DNA from: Bryobacterales bacterium
GTDB taxonomy: Bacteria; Acidobacteriota; Terriglobia; Bryobacterales; Bryobacteraceae
Assembly: GCA_020847975.1 (NCBI GenBank)
Contig: JADLBD010000042.1
Span: forward strand, 124,001-188,000
Reading direction: 5' to 3'
Length of the DNA stretch: 64,000 nucleotides
Part shown: one piece after another, positions 10,734 through 19,846 of the stretch
Layout: each line of letters opens with the position of its first letter
How positions within the stretch are numbered: the first letter of the stretch is position 1
Program-made: the position numbers and the translations under genes
The notes under the pieces: model-generated
What the model was told of the DNA's origin: nothing
The model's input: only the letters and a program-made list of their open reading frames with translations
The model's database searches: none

Positions 10734-11084
10734 ATGGAACCTGTAACAATCACGCTGGGCTTTGAAGCCCGCATCAACCTCGTGTCCGTTCTGGACGCCC
10801 AACAAGGCAACCTGGGGCAACTGCGCCTTCTCACCCGGATCGCCCACAAGATCGAGTTGTCGGAGGACCAGAAGACAGCGATTGGCTACGTTGTTGTTCC
10901 CCATCCGAGCGGAGCACAGCTACCGGCATGGAACCGAAATGCCGATTTGCCAGCGAAGGCTGTGAATTTATCCTGGGAAGAAGCACAGAAGCTGGCGGAA
11001 GTATTGGAGAACTGCCCATACTTTAAGAGAGCTGATTTGTCTTGGATTGAGCCAATCCTCACCGGATTCAATCGAGTGAAATGA
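10734..11084 (+). CDS. hypothetical protein, probably last gene of tail operon
   Basis: ATG 10734 preceded by GAGGAGG RBS, 9 bp after the fibre stop. Confidence 0.6.
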   Translation: MEPVTITLGFEARINLVSVLDAQQGNLGQLRLLTRIAHKIELSEDQKTAIGYVVVPHPSGAQLPAWNRNADLPAKAVNLSWEEAQKLAEVLENCPYFKRADLSWIEPILTGFNRVK

Positions 11085-11565
11085 CTACTCTACGAGAATA
11101 ATGAGACCTGCATGTCGACCCGCCTACTCCTGACGATGGCATCCCTTCCCTCCCGCGGGTGCAATCCTCCGTTCCACCGACTCCCTCGGCTAACCTAACT
11201 AAGCTCCAAGGAGGTCCGTTGCGGACGACCAAAACACCGGCCCAGTCGTCGACTGCGGCCCGTACCAGACAATTGGCGGCCCGCTGGAGAACATGGCGAA
11301 CTTCCAGCACTTCAGGGACTGGGACAAGAACGGCAGTTGCCTTCGACCCGTTGGTCGAACAGATTCTCCTCGATCGAGCTGACAGTACAGTGATCAATCC
11401 ATGACACAGCGCAAACTTTCCCAAAGTGAGCCAGCGTGTGGCGTGTGGCAGCGCTCATTGGTCCAGCAAAGTCTCCCTCGGTGTGTCAGGATTCGTGCTG
11501 CTGTCCCAAAAGCAGATCCCTAATTCGCCGCCCGCTCTCAACGTGCACCATGTGCCAATGTGCAC

Positions 11566-14500
11566 CTAGTTCGGTGAGGCCATCTCAGCCTTTTTCGTGG
11601 TCCAGGTCTGAGAACTCACTTGGTGCCATCCGGACAGTTTCGTAAAACCGGCCTGTGGACGCCATAGCACAACACCACCTGATACGTTTATTGCAACTGC
11701 GGAAGCATCCGGCGCCCAGTCCGTGTAGGATGTAAACTCATCTGGTGTTGCGTTATTCGGAAGACTGCCCGCACTTGTGGCTCTCCCACTTCTGGTATCG
11801 AGGAGCATCAAAGTACCATCGACCCTTAAAGCTGCAATCGTCTTTCCATCGGGCGAAATAGATGGCGCACGGTATTTCCCGGGCGGGCTGAGTCTCAGTA
11901 TGAACTGTGTCAAGTCAGGTACCCTGATGAGCAATAGCGACTCAAGAGTGTCGTCCTGGACGAGTACGAGATTGCCAAACCACTGGAACCATTCTGCGCA
12001 GCGCATATGGCTTTCAGTTGAAAAAAGAAAGCCGGCCTGTTGATTCTTCCAGTTCGGCGCGATGAGAGGAGTACGTTGACACTCGCCTTTCTCCATGGCG
12101 TAGTAACGTCGCTGAAACACTACGCCCTGTCCGTTCGGAGAAACCAATGATATCCAATTACCTCCCCAACGGTCCGGACGGGCTCCCGGACCAGGAAGCC
12201 ACGCATCGTCTAGTGTGGGGAACGGATAATCCACTTGGCCAACAGCTGTTCGTTCCGTTCGATCAACCAGGTCGATCACTTGGATTTGAAATCGACGGAT
12301 GCTTCTCGGGCCAAACTCACCGGCGACGGGAAATCGCGACATGCCGTCAGACCTTAAAAAGAAGACACTCCGCCCATCCAGGGTCAGATACACAAAAGGA
12401 AGAGCGATGTTTGTGGCTATCGGTTGATCCGAATTAAGAAGATAGAGGTCTCCCGATGCACCATACTCAAAGTTGTCTCTTCGCCCAACCGTATAAGCAA
12501 CAATCCCTGCAGGCGAGGCAGAGAACCAGTGCACCCGCGAGGAACTGTCTGATGTAAAGGTCAACTGAGTCTCAGCAAGTGACGTCGGGTCGAGTGACCA
12601 TAGGTCTCCGTCACGCATTCCCATCAGAACCGATCTGGCGGCTGGCGGCGCCCAGCCCAGGCCCTGGTCACGGATAATTCGTAGAGAGGTCATCGTATCC
12701 CTTATTCGTATTGGCGTTCGAGCCGCATCCGTAGAGACCGTCGGCTTAGGTGTCGGAACGGTAAGAGGAGGTCCATCGTCGGCGCGAAAGAGACGGCCCG
12801 CCATGAACAAACCCAATGGAGTCAACAACAGCAGAAGGACCACTTCTGCTAACTGAGAACGAATCATCGACCAAGGTTCGGTCTCGACCGTAAACTCAGA
12901 AGAAGTCACGCATTGGAGATTCGCAATCTCCCTGTTCCTTGCCGAGACGGCATCATGGAGTTCACGTGCGGATGCGTGCTCCATTTCGGGAGAGACTTGC
13001 CTGAGGTACTCTGCGGCGCATGTGGATGCGATCTGACTGGCAGTCTGCGGAGCAGGCACAGCATGGTCGGGCGGTAGCTGCCGCTTTGCCCATCTCTCGA
13101 TGTCGCCCCACAGCCACGATCTCCACGCAAGCGCAAGGCCGCCGGCTCCGAGTGCGACCAGTCCGGAGCAGAAGAGTGTCTTCAGGCTACTTGCCACTGT
13201 CGACAGGTCGCCCTGCCCTTTCTGCAGGGCGAAGCTGCCGAGTACGAATACCGCGAGCGCCCAAGCCCAGAAAACGAACTTCTCGCTTCCAAGCCATGGC
13301 ATATACACTGGCTCCACTAGGTCTCGAACCCGTCTCCATAGCAGTCCGCACTTGATGTGTCGCGCTTGATTGTGCAGGGCTTCCGCTTGACTACGATAGG
13401 TTACGAAACCGTTCTCACTGTAGTGGAAAAGCGCGAAACGCAAAGCCTGTACGGCGGTTACTGGAAGACCCGACAAGTCCTCCCTGCCATAGACGCGCTG
13501 CAACTCTGCTTTGGTCGTGTGAGAAAACTCCGTCCGGCGAAAGCCTGCTATTTCCGCCTCAAGGTCATGCCGAGGAGCGAGAATGAATTTGAGCGGAATG
13601 GAGGGATCCGAAGTGAACTCCTTGGCAGAATAGGGCACGCCAAGCGCAGCCAGTTCACGCGTGAACTGGCTGATTTCCCCGGCAAGCCGGCCGACTGAAT
13701 CTAGAGCGTCGCGTGAGGCAACTTGTGGCAAAGATGCTAATCGACCGGCCAGAGAGGGAGACGTCAAAGCACGAAGATGCTTGCCTCGATCCCACAGCAC
13801 TGCACACAATGCCGACGACGAATCAACAACATGCTTGACGTACTCGCGATCGAGACGAAAGCCCGCGATCGAAGGGTTCAGGCCGCCTTCACCGAGACGA
13901 GTGAGGACCAACGCTGTTGCGATGTCTCGATCATCCAAAGCCACATCCCGATCGATCTGCTCGTCGAGATCTGCGATCTTAAGTTCGTTCCGAATGTGAT
14001 GGCGCAACAACCCTTTGTAGAGAAGATCACGTGCCTCCGGCCACCGCTCGGCGCAACTCAAGTGAGAAGCCAAGCTCACCAAATCCCACTTCACGCCTCG
14101 ATATTCAAAGCCTTCATCGCGAGCTTTTGTTCCGTAGAAGTACCTCGGTGCCCTGCCTGCAAGGAAAGCGACAATTTCCTCGTGGCCCCATCGAAGCTGC
14201 CTGGAACTAGTGAGGAGCCCCTTCAAGAGGGGAATCCATACCGCTCTACCTGGGTTCTCCTCGCTTAACTCCACCATGCCCGCCCATATCCGATTCCTCG
14301 CGTAATCGAACTCAATCATGATGCTGTCGAACTTCTCTTGTACGGCAGCAGCATGGTCGGCGCGGCGAGCAATCTCTTCCGCAAAAACACCAGCGATTCG
14401 ATCGTAGGCATGGACGCCGTCAACCATCTCCTGTATGATTCGGCCCAAACTGAACCAGTCCCATTTCTCGAGCAAAGCATCGTTTCGAATATAGCGTCCA

Positions 14501-15171
14501 TAGGATTCCGGGGGGCTGTACAACTTTGTGCCGACGACTAGCGTGACGCCTCCTGTCTCAAGAGCCGAGACCGTACCATAATCGAGCAGTTTGAGGCGAA
14601 GTCCTCCTTCCTTTGTAGAGACGTGGATATTGTCCGGCTTAATATCGCGATGAGCGAGGCCTAGACTAGCGTGGAGGAAGTGAATTGCATTGCTCAGTTG
14701 TTCCAGCGCCGTGCGCACTTCGCCGTCGGAGGCGGGATGGTGAGAGTGATTCCATTCAGTTAACGTCTGTCCCTCAGCGAACTCATAGACCTCGATCCAC
14801 GCCTCTCCGTCGCCTTCGAAGTCATAGCACCGCAATAGGCTCGGGTGGTCGACGGCGAGGATTCTCTCGCGCAGCGTGGACAATTTGGCAAAGTAGTCCG
14901 GTCGTACGGTCGGATTGTGGAGGATCTTGACGAACACGGCCGCGGAGTCCGCCACGCGAACGCCCCGAAAGGCTCGGGCCTGGTTGCCGCTTCGCAGTTC
15001 TTCTACCAGCCGATACTGCCCATCTAGGATGAGCGCATCCGGAAGATAGTATCGACTCGGTCGCGCGAACCGCGAAGTGCCTTCCACGAAGACGGTACCC
15101 CGGTCGTCATCCAACCTGGTCTGGCGGTCATCGTTGGGCGTAGAATTTGTACTCATGCTCGCCTGTCTCAA
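11566..15171 (-). CDS. Ser/Thr protein kinase with TM segments and C-terminal TolB/WD40-like propeller
   Basis: AVFVKIL Lys, HRDIKPDNIHV catalytic loop, LLDYGT (DFG equivalent), hydrophobic segments FVFWAWALAVFVLGSFAL and AEVVLLLLLTPLGLFMAG, C-terminal propeller-like repeats (SPDGKTIAALRVDGTLMLLD). Confidence 0.85.
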   Translation of the reverse strand: MRQASMSTNSTPNDDRQTRLDDDRGTVFVEGTSRFARPSRYYLPDALILDGQYRLVEELRSGNQARAFRGVRVADSAAVFVKILHNPTVRPDYFAKLSTLRERILAVDHPSLLRCYDFEGDGEAWIEVYEFAEGQTLTEWNHSHHPASDGEVRTALEQLSNAIHFLHASLGLAHRDIKPDNIHVSTKEGGLRLKLLDYGTVSALETGGVTLVVGTKLYSPPESYGRYIRNDALLEKWDWFSLGRIIQEMVDGVHAYDRIAGVFAEEIARRADHAAAVQEKFDSIMIEFDYARNRIWAGMVELSEENPGRAVWIPLLKGLLTSSRQLRWGHEEIVAFLAGRAPRYFYGTKARDEGFEYRGVKWDLVSLASHLSCAERWPEARDLLYKGLLRHHIRNELKIADLDEQIDRDVALDDRDIATALVLTRLGEGGLNPSIAGFRLDREYVKHVVDSSSALCAVLWDRGKHLRALTSPSLAGRLASLPQVASRDALDSVGRLAGEISQFTRELAALGVPYSAKEFTSDPSIPLKFILAPRHDLEAEIAGFRRTEFSHTTKAELQRVYGREDLSGLPVTAVQALRFALFHYSENGFVTYRSQAEALHNQARHIKCGLLWRRVRDLVEPVYMPWLGSEKFVFWAWALAVFVLGSFALQKGQGDLSTVASSLKTLFCSGLVALGAGGLALAWRSWLWGDIERWAKRQLPPDHAVPAPQTASQIASTCAAEYLRQVSPEMEHASARELHDAVSARNREIANLQCVTSSEFTVETEPWSMIRSQLAEVVLLLLLTPLGLFMAGRLFRADDGPPLTVPTPKPTVSTDAARTPIRIRDTMTSLRIIRDQGLGWAPPAARSVLMGMRDGDLWSLDPTSLAETQLTFTSDSSSRVHWFSASPAGIVAYTVGRRDNFEYGASGDLYLLNSDQPIATNIALPFVYLTLDGRSVFFLRSDGMSRFPVAGEFGPRSIRRFQIQVIDLVDRTERTAVGQVDYPFPTLDDAWLPGPGARPDRWGGNWISLVSPNGQGVVFQRRYYAMEKGECQRTPLIAPNWKNQQAGFLFSTESHMRCAEWFQWFGNLVLVQDDTLESLLLIRVPDLTQFILRLSPPGKYRAPSISPDGKTIAALRVDGTLMLLDTRSGRATSAGSLPNNATPDEFTSYTDWAPDASAVAINVSGGVVLWRPQAGFTKLSGWHQVSSQTWTTKKAEMASPN

Positions 15172-15725
15172 TTCGCTGAGTTCTCGCCGTGAAAGTACTC
15201 CTCAAGTGCACCACGGGCGCCGCCCGTCGATTTCGGTGGGTCCAGGTACACCGTCAACCCCCTGGTCCCTAGAATGAGAAGGCCGGGTGTGTCGATGGCT
15301 GCGGACTGGCCTGGGCCCATCTCACGTCCGTTCAGCACACAAGGACTTCCGCTCTTGCACAAATTGCGGACCCACCAGCGGCCACCTTCGCGATAGAGTT
15401 CCGCATGTTCACGCGCGGTGCTGAGATCCTCCCGGAACCGGTCCGTCGCGATATCACCATTTCGGCCGAGAATCCGCCGCTCAAATATCTCGTCTCGCCA
15501 CTGATCGATGGTTATGCCCAACCGTGCCTCAGCGAGATCTCCGTCCGGTCCAACATGGCACTCTATCTGATCCTTGTCGGCCGCATCCTCCGGCAGTACC
15601 TTTTGCTCGGACTCGGAGCCCACAGGAACGAGATTGCAGCAGTCGCGAGGACACTGTGGAGGACGTCGGAGACGCTTCGTAGCGGTTATGCCACAGCCTG
15701 GCACTGTGCATCTATAGAGGGTCAT
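15168..15725 (-). CDS. Zn-ribbon + FHA domain protein
   Basis: N-term CTVPGC...CPRDC; FHA core RRILGRNGDIATDRFREDLSTAREHAELYREGGRWWVRNLCKSGSPCVLNG; 4-bp overlap with kinase gene. Confidence 0.8.
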   Translation of the reverse strand: MTLYRCTVPGCGITATKRLRRPPQCPRDCCNLVPVGSESEQKVLPEDAADKDQIECHVGPDGDLAEARLGITIDQWRDEIFERRILGRNGDIATDRFREDLSTAREHAELYREGGRWWVRNLCKSGSPCVLNGREMGPGQSAAIDTPGLLILGTRGLTVYLDPPKSTGGARGALEEYFHGENSAN

Positions 15726-16341
15726 GTGTAAGACTCCCAGTAAACCCTGCTGTGCGAAGGGTCTGCTGAATGGTCACCAGAGCCTTTCCAGGCAGAACAC
15801 CAGCTAGCCGAACCGAGGTGCCATCAATCGCGACATTGACGGACCGAGCCCACAAGACTTCGGCGGTATATCGACGCTCCGCCAACGGGGACAGAATACG
15901 GATCTCCTGGTTCGAACTCCCAAATAGACAACCCTCCGTCCTTAGCCTGGCAATGTATGGGCCAGCGACAAGAACATCAATGTTGGCAATAATCGGGCCG
16001 AATCGTCGTCGAAGTTGCGACCATGTAAAACCGGAGTACACGAGCAGATCTCCAGGACAAACAGATCGAACGCCTTCGATCAGAGACATCAGCGGGGCAG
16101 GCTGCTCGAAAGGTTCGCCCCCCGAAATCGTAACGCCGTCGGCACACTGAAGCCAAGGCTTGATGGCCGCCAGCAGTGCCTCGACTGAAACCACGTGCTT
16201 CGGCTCGATATCCCACGTCTCAGGGACAATACAACCATCACATTTGATCGAACAGCCCTGAAGCCAGATCCCGACGCGATTTCCGTACCCGAGACTAGTG
16301 ACCGGGAAGTGGCAACGGTTAAGGCAGATCTTCTTGTTCAT
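15712..16341 (-). CDS. radical SAM activating enzyme, NrdG/PflA-like
   Basis: QGCSIKCDGCIVPETW = CxxxCxxC; DGVTISGGEPFEQP GGEP motif; 14-bp overlap with FHA gene. Confidence 0.85.
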   Translation of the reverse strand: MNKKICLNRCHFPVTSLGYGNRVGIWLQGCSIKCDGCIVPETWDIEPKHVVSVEALLAAIKPWLQCADGVTISGGEPFEQPAPLMSLIEGVRSVCPGDLLVYSGFTWSQLRRRFGPIIANIDVLVAGPYIARLRTEGCLFGSSNQEIRILSPLAERRYTAEVLWARSVNVAIDGTSVRLAGVLPGKALVTIQQTLRTAGFTGSLTHDPL

Positions 16342-16347
16342 GGCTCC

Positions 16348-18264
16348 TTACATTCGAGAGACCTGTACGATCGGGACATTTCCATCCAGGTAAATCCTCT
16401 CAATGACGCCTCTCTCTCCATGCTGGAGGTCAACACGCCAAAGGGCGCGAGACAACGGGTTAATCAGATAAGTCTCTAGAAGGCTACCGATACCCCGCCC
16501 TCCCATTTCCCGTAAATTTGCTGTGCACTTCTCCACCAAGAAGCTATATGGAGTGCCCTGCTGTGCTTGGCCCGAACCGTCAAAGCCCAGCATGGTCAAG
16601 CGCACACCCCGCACATCCGCAACGCGGTCGAAAATGAGTCGGACGTTCTTTGCGAGAATGTCGAGAGCATCCTGCAGGCTTATGAAATTGAAGATTACGA
16701 TGTTGTCGCCGAAGCGATTCAACAGCTCGGGCCGCTTCAGCTCTTCCTTAAAATGTTGAGAAATCGCATGACGCAAGCGACTGTCGAGCTTCTCGAACGT
16801 ATCGTCCTCCGGAGTAACGTCGTGCATTCCCAGATTCGATGTGAAGATAATCAACGACTCACTGAAGTAGACCCGTTCACCCTTCCCGCTAGTGATGTGG
16901 CCGTCGTCCAATATCTGCAAGAACTTGTCCAGAATACGGGGATGCGCCTTATCGATCTCATCAAACAGCAGTACCGAAAACGGACGTTGGCGGATAGCAT
17001 CAGTCAGTTCGCCCCCTGCTTCGTAGCCTGTATAGCCAGGCGGAGCGCCTATCAGACGCTGGTCGGCATGTTCGTGATTGAACTCCGACATATCGAATCG
17101 TATGTAGGACGTCTCATCTCCGAACAGCCCTTCGGCGATAGCCTTGGCAAGCTCAGTTTTCCCAACGCCTGTAGGGCCGGCGAAAAACAGGACGCCTTTG
17201 GGCCGGTTGGAGTGGCGCGACGTTTGCGAACCGGACAAGCCCAGGACCGAACGGTGAAGAATATCCAGTGCCTTTTGGAGGGCCGCTTCCTGGCCCTTGA
17301 CGCGTCGACGCATCACTGATTCCGTCTGCGAAAGGCGCTCTCTTCCTATCTGCCGCCAGGGGTCCTCTGTAACGCCGAGCTTATACCGCCGCGACGCTTC
17401 CGCGATATCAGTCGCCACTAGTTTCTGCGTCGGACAAAAGCGGGCGATCGCCTGCAGATCGTTGATTAGAAGGCCATCAGTAGAGAGGGCAAATTCAGAG
17501 GCGGCCATACTCCTGGACTCCGGGGACAAATCGCTGAAGCCGGGAACGGCAGCCAGTAGAGCTGTGCCGACAAGTGAGCGGGTGCGGAAATCCGGGCGAG
17601 ATACAGACACTTGTCGAACGCGGGGATTATTCAGGGTAAACCAGGCCGGCAAGTCATTATCACGATCGCAGAGCCAGAATACCGTATTGTAGGTGTCTCC
17701 TGAGGGACCGACCTCGTAACTGAGAATCAAAGAACGAACAAAGGACTCAATCTCTCGCGTCTGGCCTTGCTCGGTCTGTCCCATGAGGTAATCGAACAGG
17801 ATGGCGCACTTTGAAGAATGATCGCTGACGAGGCGTTCCACGAGTTCGACTGCTGCGGCAAAGCTGCAGTGGGAATAGCATCGACTTGCCATACCGTCGG
17901 TTTTGAATTCCGGAAGGCGTGCTTTGTCAGGCTCGGTTGCGTTCAGCCAGTCGAGCGTAGACTTAACATGCGCGCGGCGGTCTTCGTCTGTGGGAACAAG
18001 GACTACAAGCCCGTAAAGCGGATAGACTCCGAGGAAGTGCTGATATCCCCGAAACGAAAGGTAGTCGACGATGCATTCAGCGGTCGTCCGCAAATCGTAG
18101 TCGCCGTCGCCCAAGGGAAAGGGATGCTTGTCGCGGATATTGCCGTGCAATGAAAACTGGGGCTTCACGGGAAGAAACCTGTCAATCTCGCGGAGCCAGC
18201 GTGGACAGGCATCGTCGGCGAAGAGCGCATGCAGCTTGGCGTCGGTGGTTCCAGGAGGATTCAT
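16348..18264 (-). CDS. Clp-type (ClpA/B-like) AAA+ ATPase
   Basis: Walker A FFAGPTGVGKTELAKAIAEGLFG, Walker B SVLLFDEIDKAH, FDMSEFNHEHADQRLIGAPPGYTGYEAGG pore-loop region, sensor IIFTSNLG. Confidence 0.88.
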   Translation of the reverse strand: MNPPGTTDAKLHALFADDACPRWLREIDRFLPVKPQFSLHGNIRDKHPFPLGDGDYDLRTTAECIVDYLSFRGYQHFLGVYPLYGLVVLVPTDEDRRAHVKSTLDWLNATEPDKARLPEFKTDGMASRCYSHCSFAAAVELVERLVSDHSSKCAILFDYLMGQTEQGQTREIESFVRSLILSYEVGPSGDTYNTVFWLCDRDNDLPAWFTLNNPRVRQVSVSRPDFRTRSLVGTALLAAVPGFSDLSPESRSMAASEFALSTDGLLINDLQAIARFCPTQKLVATDIAEASRRYKLGVTEDPWRQIGRERLSQTESVMRRRVKGQEAALQKALDILHRSVLGLSGSQTSRHSNRPKGVLFFAGPTGVGKTELAKAIAEGLFGDETSYIRFDMSEFNHEHADQRLIGAPPGYTGYEAGGELTDAIRQRPFSVLLFDEIDKAHPRILDKFLQILDDGHITSGKGERVYFSESLIIFTSNLGMHDVTPEDDTFEKLDSRLRHAISQHFKEELKRPELLNRFGDNIVIFNFISLQDALDILAKNVRLIFDRVADVRGVRLTMLGFDGSGQAQQGTPYSFLVEKCTANLREMGGRGIGSLLETYLINPLSRALWRVDLQHGERGVIERIYLDGNVPIVQVSRM

Positions 18265-19559
18265 GGCTTGGCGCTCTTACTGCGATCTGAGATCGCTGCG
18301 CGTCGCCCAGTTCGGCGGGCTGCCGCAGCGGCAGGGTGGAGTTTCACAGGCTTTCCGGGTGGAGTTCGGGAACGCACTTTCACGGAGAATGTCGTCGCCA
18401 GGGTATCATTTGCAGACCGCATGGCGGCACAGAGCCGCTCCTGGCTCTCAAGATCGAGTTGCCGTTCCCGTTGCGTACCGTTTGAGTCCTGGCACCGCAC
18501 TACTTCGGCAGAAACTAGCCCGCGGTCGCCCGAACACTGCACTTCCACCATGCGGTCGGGATCTCGACTGTCCCTGAGGAGCATGCTCTGGATGTCTTCA
18601 GATGTGAGAGTATTCATTCCATCTGCTGCTTCGAATCCGTGGATGCGGAGAGCATGGACCACGGCTCCAAGGATTCTTTGCCGTCGTTGGGCTGCCTCGA
18701 CTTGCCGACGTAGGTCATTTACACGAGACAAGAACGTGCTCTCATCCAAGTCGGGTGTCTCTTTCCGGAGAGCAGATAACGCGCTACGGAGTGTAGTCTT
18801 ATCGCCGCCATCGGTTGCGGCAATCGCAGCATCTAGATCAGCAAATTCCTTAGCGGCAAGCTGACCAACAGCTGAGGCCCTGCGGCCGCGTTCAATCTGC
18901 GCAGCTCTGGCCAATAACCTCCTTTTCGTTTGAAGTTCGAGCGCCGATCGAAGAGTGTCAAATTGGATCAGCCGCTCACGTGCCGGCAGTCGTGCAAGGC
19001 CCTCCAGTCGATCGATCAGTGCTCGGCGCTCTTCGTCTGACTTGACAGATGCGAGAATGGCAGCAAGTGCGTCCTCGATGTCTGCCGCAGTCCGATGCGG
19101 CGTTCCAGGCCCACCTCCACCCGCTTCGCGTGTCAGTTCACGGAGCTTCAGTTCTGATGGTGCGAATTTACTAGAGAGGTTCGCCAGCCGCTCAGATTCG
19201 CGATGGGCAATCGCTTGGAGTTCACGAAGGTATGAGGTTTCGGCTTCGAGTCGGGCGCGTCGCTTTCTCAAAACCACTTCGGCAGCCTGCACGTGGCGAA
19301 GATACTCCTCAGCGCGGGCTACTGCGATGCTCCCGTCCCCCTGGTTTGAGAGGGCCTCGATTGCAGATTCGACTTCGTCGATCGAGCGGAGATCCTCGGC
19401 TGGGTTTCCGCCGCACCGCAAGATGGCATCCACTTCTTCTTTTAGACGGCCAATTGTGCCTCGTGCCTGGTCAAGGTGATGACGGGCCAGCTGCCTGTGC
19501 CGGGATCTCGTCGATTCGTCCGGGAGAGGGTGGACCTCCAGAATTTCCGGAGAACTCAT
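18261..19559 (-). CDS. coiled-coil protein of unknown function
   Basis: Start chosen at MSSPEILEV (CAT at 19557-19559) with AGGAGTG RBS; heptad-rich helices; 4-bp overlap with AAA+ gene; annotated ORF extends to 19874 but would overlap the divergent gene. Confidence 0.65.
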   Translation of the reverse strand: MSSPEILEVHPLPDESTRSRHRQLARHHLDQARGTIGRLKEEVDAILRCGGNPAEDLRSIDEVESAIEALSNQGDGSIAVARAEEYLRHVQAAEVVLRKRRARLEAETSYLRELQAIAHRESERLANLSSKFAPSELKLRELTREAGGGGPGTPHRTAADIEDALAAILASVKSDEERRALIDRLEGLARLPARERLIQFDTLRSALELQTKRRLLARAAQIERGRRASAVGQLAAKEFADLDAAIAATDGGDKTTLRSALSALRKETPDLDESTFLSRVNDLRRQVEAAQRRQRILGAVVHALRIHGFEAADGMNTLTSEDIQSMLLRDSRDPDRMVEVQCSGDRGLVSAEVVRCQDSNGTQRERQLDLESQERLCAAMRSANDTLATTFSVKVRSRTPPGKPVKLHPAAAAARRTGRRAAISDRSKSAKP

Positions 19560-19846
19560 CTTCGGCACTCCTTTTAGCGTGGACGCAGGACGTACTGGCC
19601 GCCAAACGTCATGCGATGCGCGGCCACGAGCGTTCAACTCTAGAGTATAGTCCCAATTGGAGTTGCACGACAGCCCGGAACCCTGTGCCCGCAAGTGGAT
19701 GCAACGTCCCCCAATGGCGTGATCCCCCCGAGGTGCTCTCGTTTTCTGCGAAAGGATCATGCCTGCCGGTGGCGGCTGAGGCAAATGTGGTCGTACAACC
19801 ACACTTTGGGTAATTGTGCTACGATCGCCACCGAAGAAGCGCCGCG

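Noticed and set aside
11159-11404. 81-aa ORF after the tail operon
   Set aside because: Composition looks like a wrong-frame translation; another frame has a more protein-like stretch (ADDQNTGPVVDCGPYQTIGGPLENMANFQHFRDWDKNGSC) but no good start, so possibly a gene remnant; not called.
15712-16341. Class III ribonucleotide reductase locus
   Set aside because: NrdG-like protein only; no NrdD glycyl-radical subunit nearby.
11566-18264. Interpretation as a type VI secretion locus
   Set aside because: Kinase, FHA and Clp ATPase are present but no TssB/C, Hcp, VgrG, TssJLM or TssK-like proteins.
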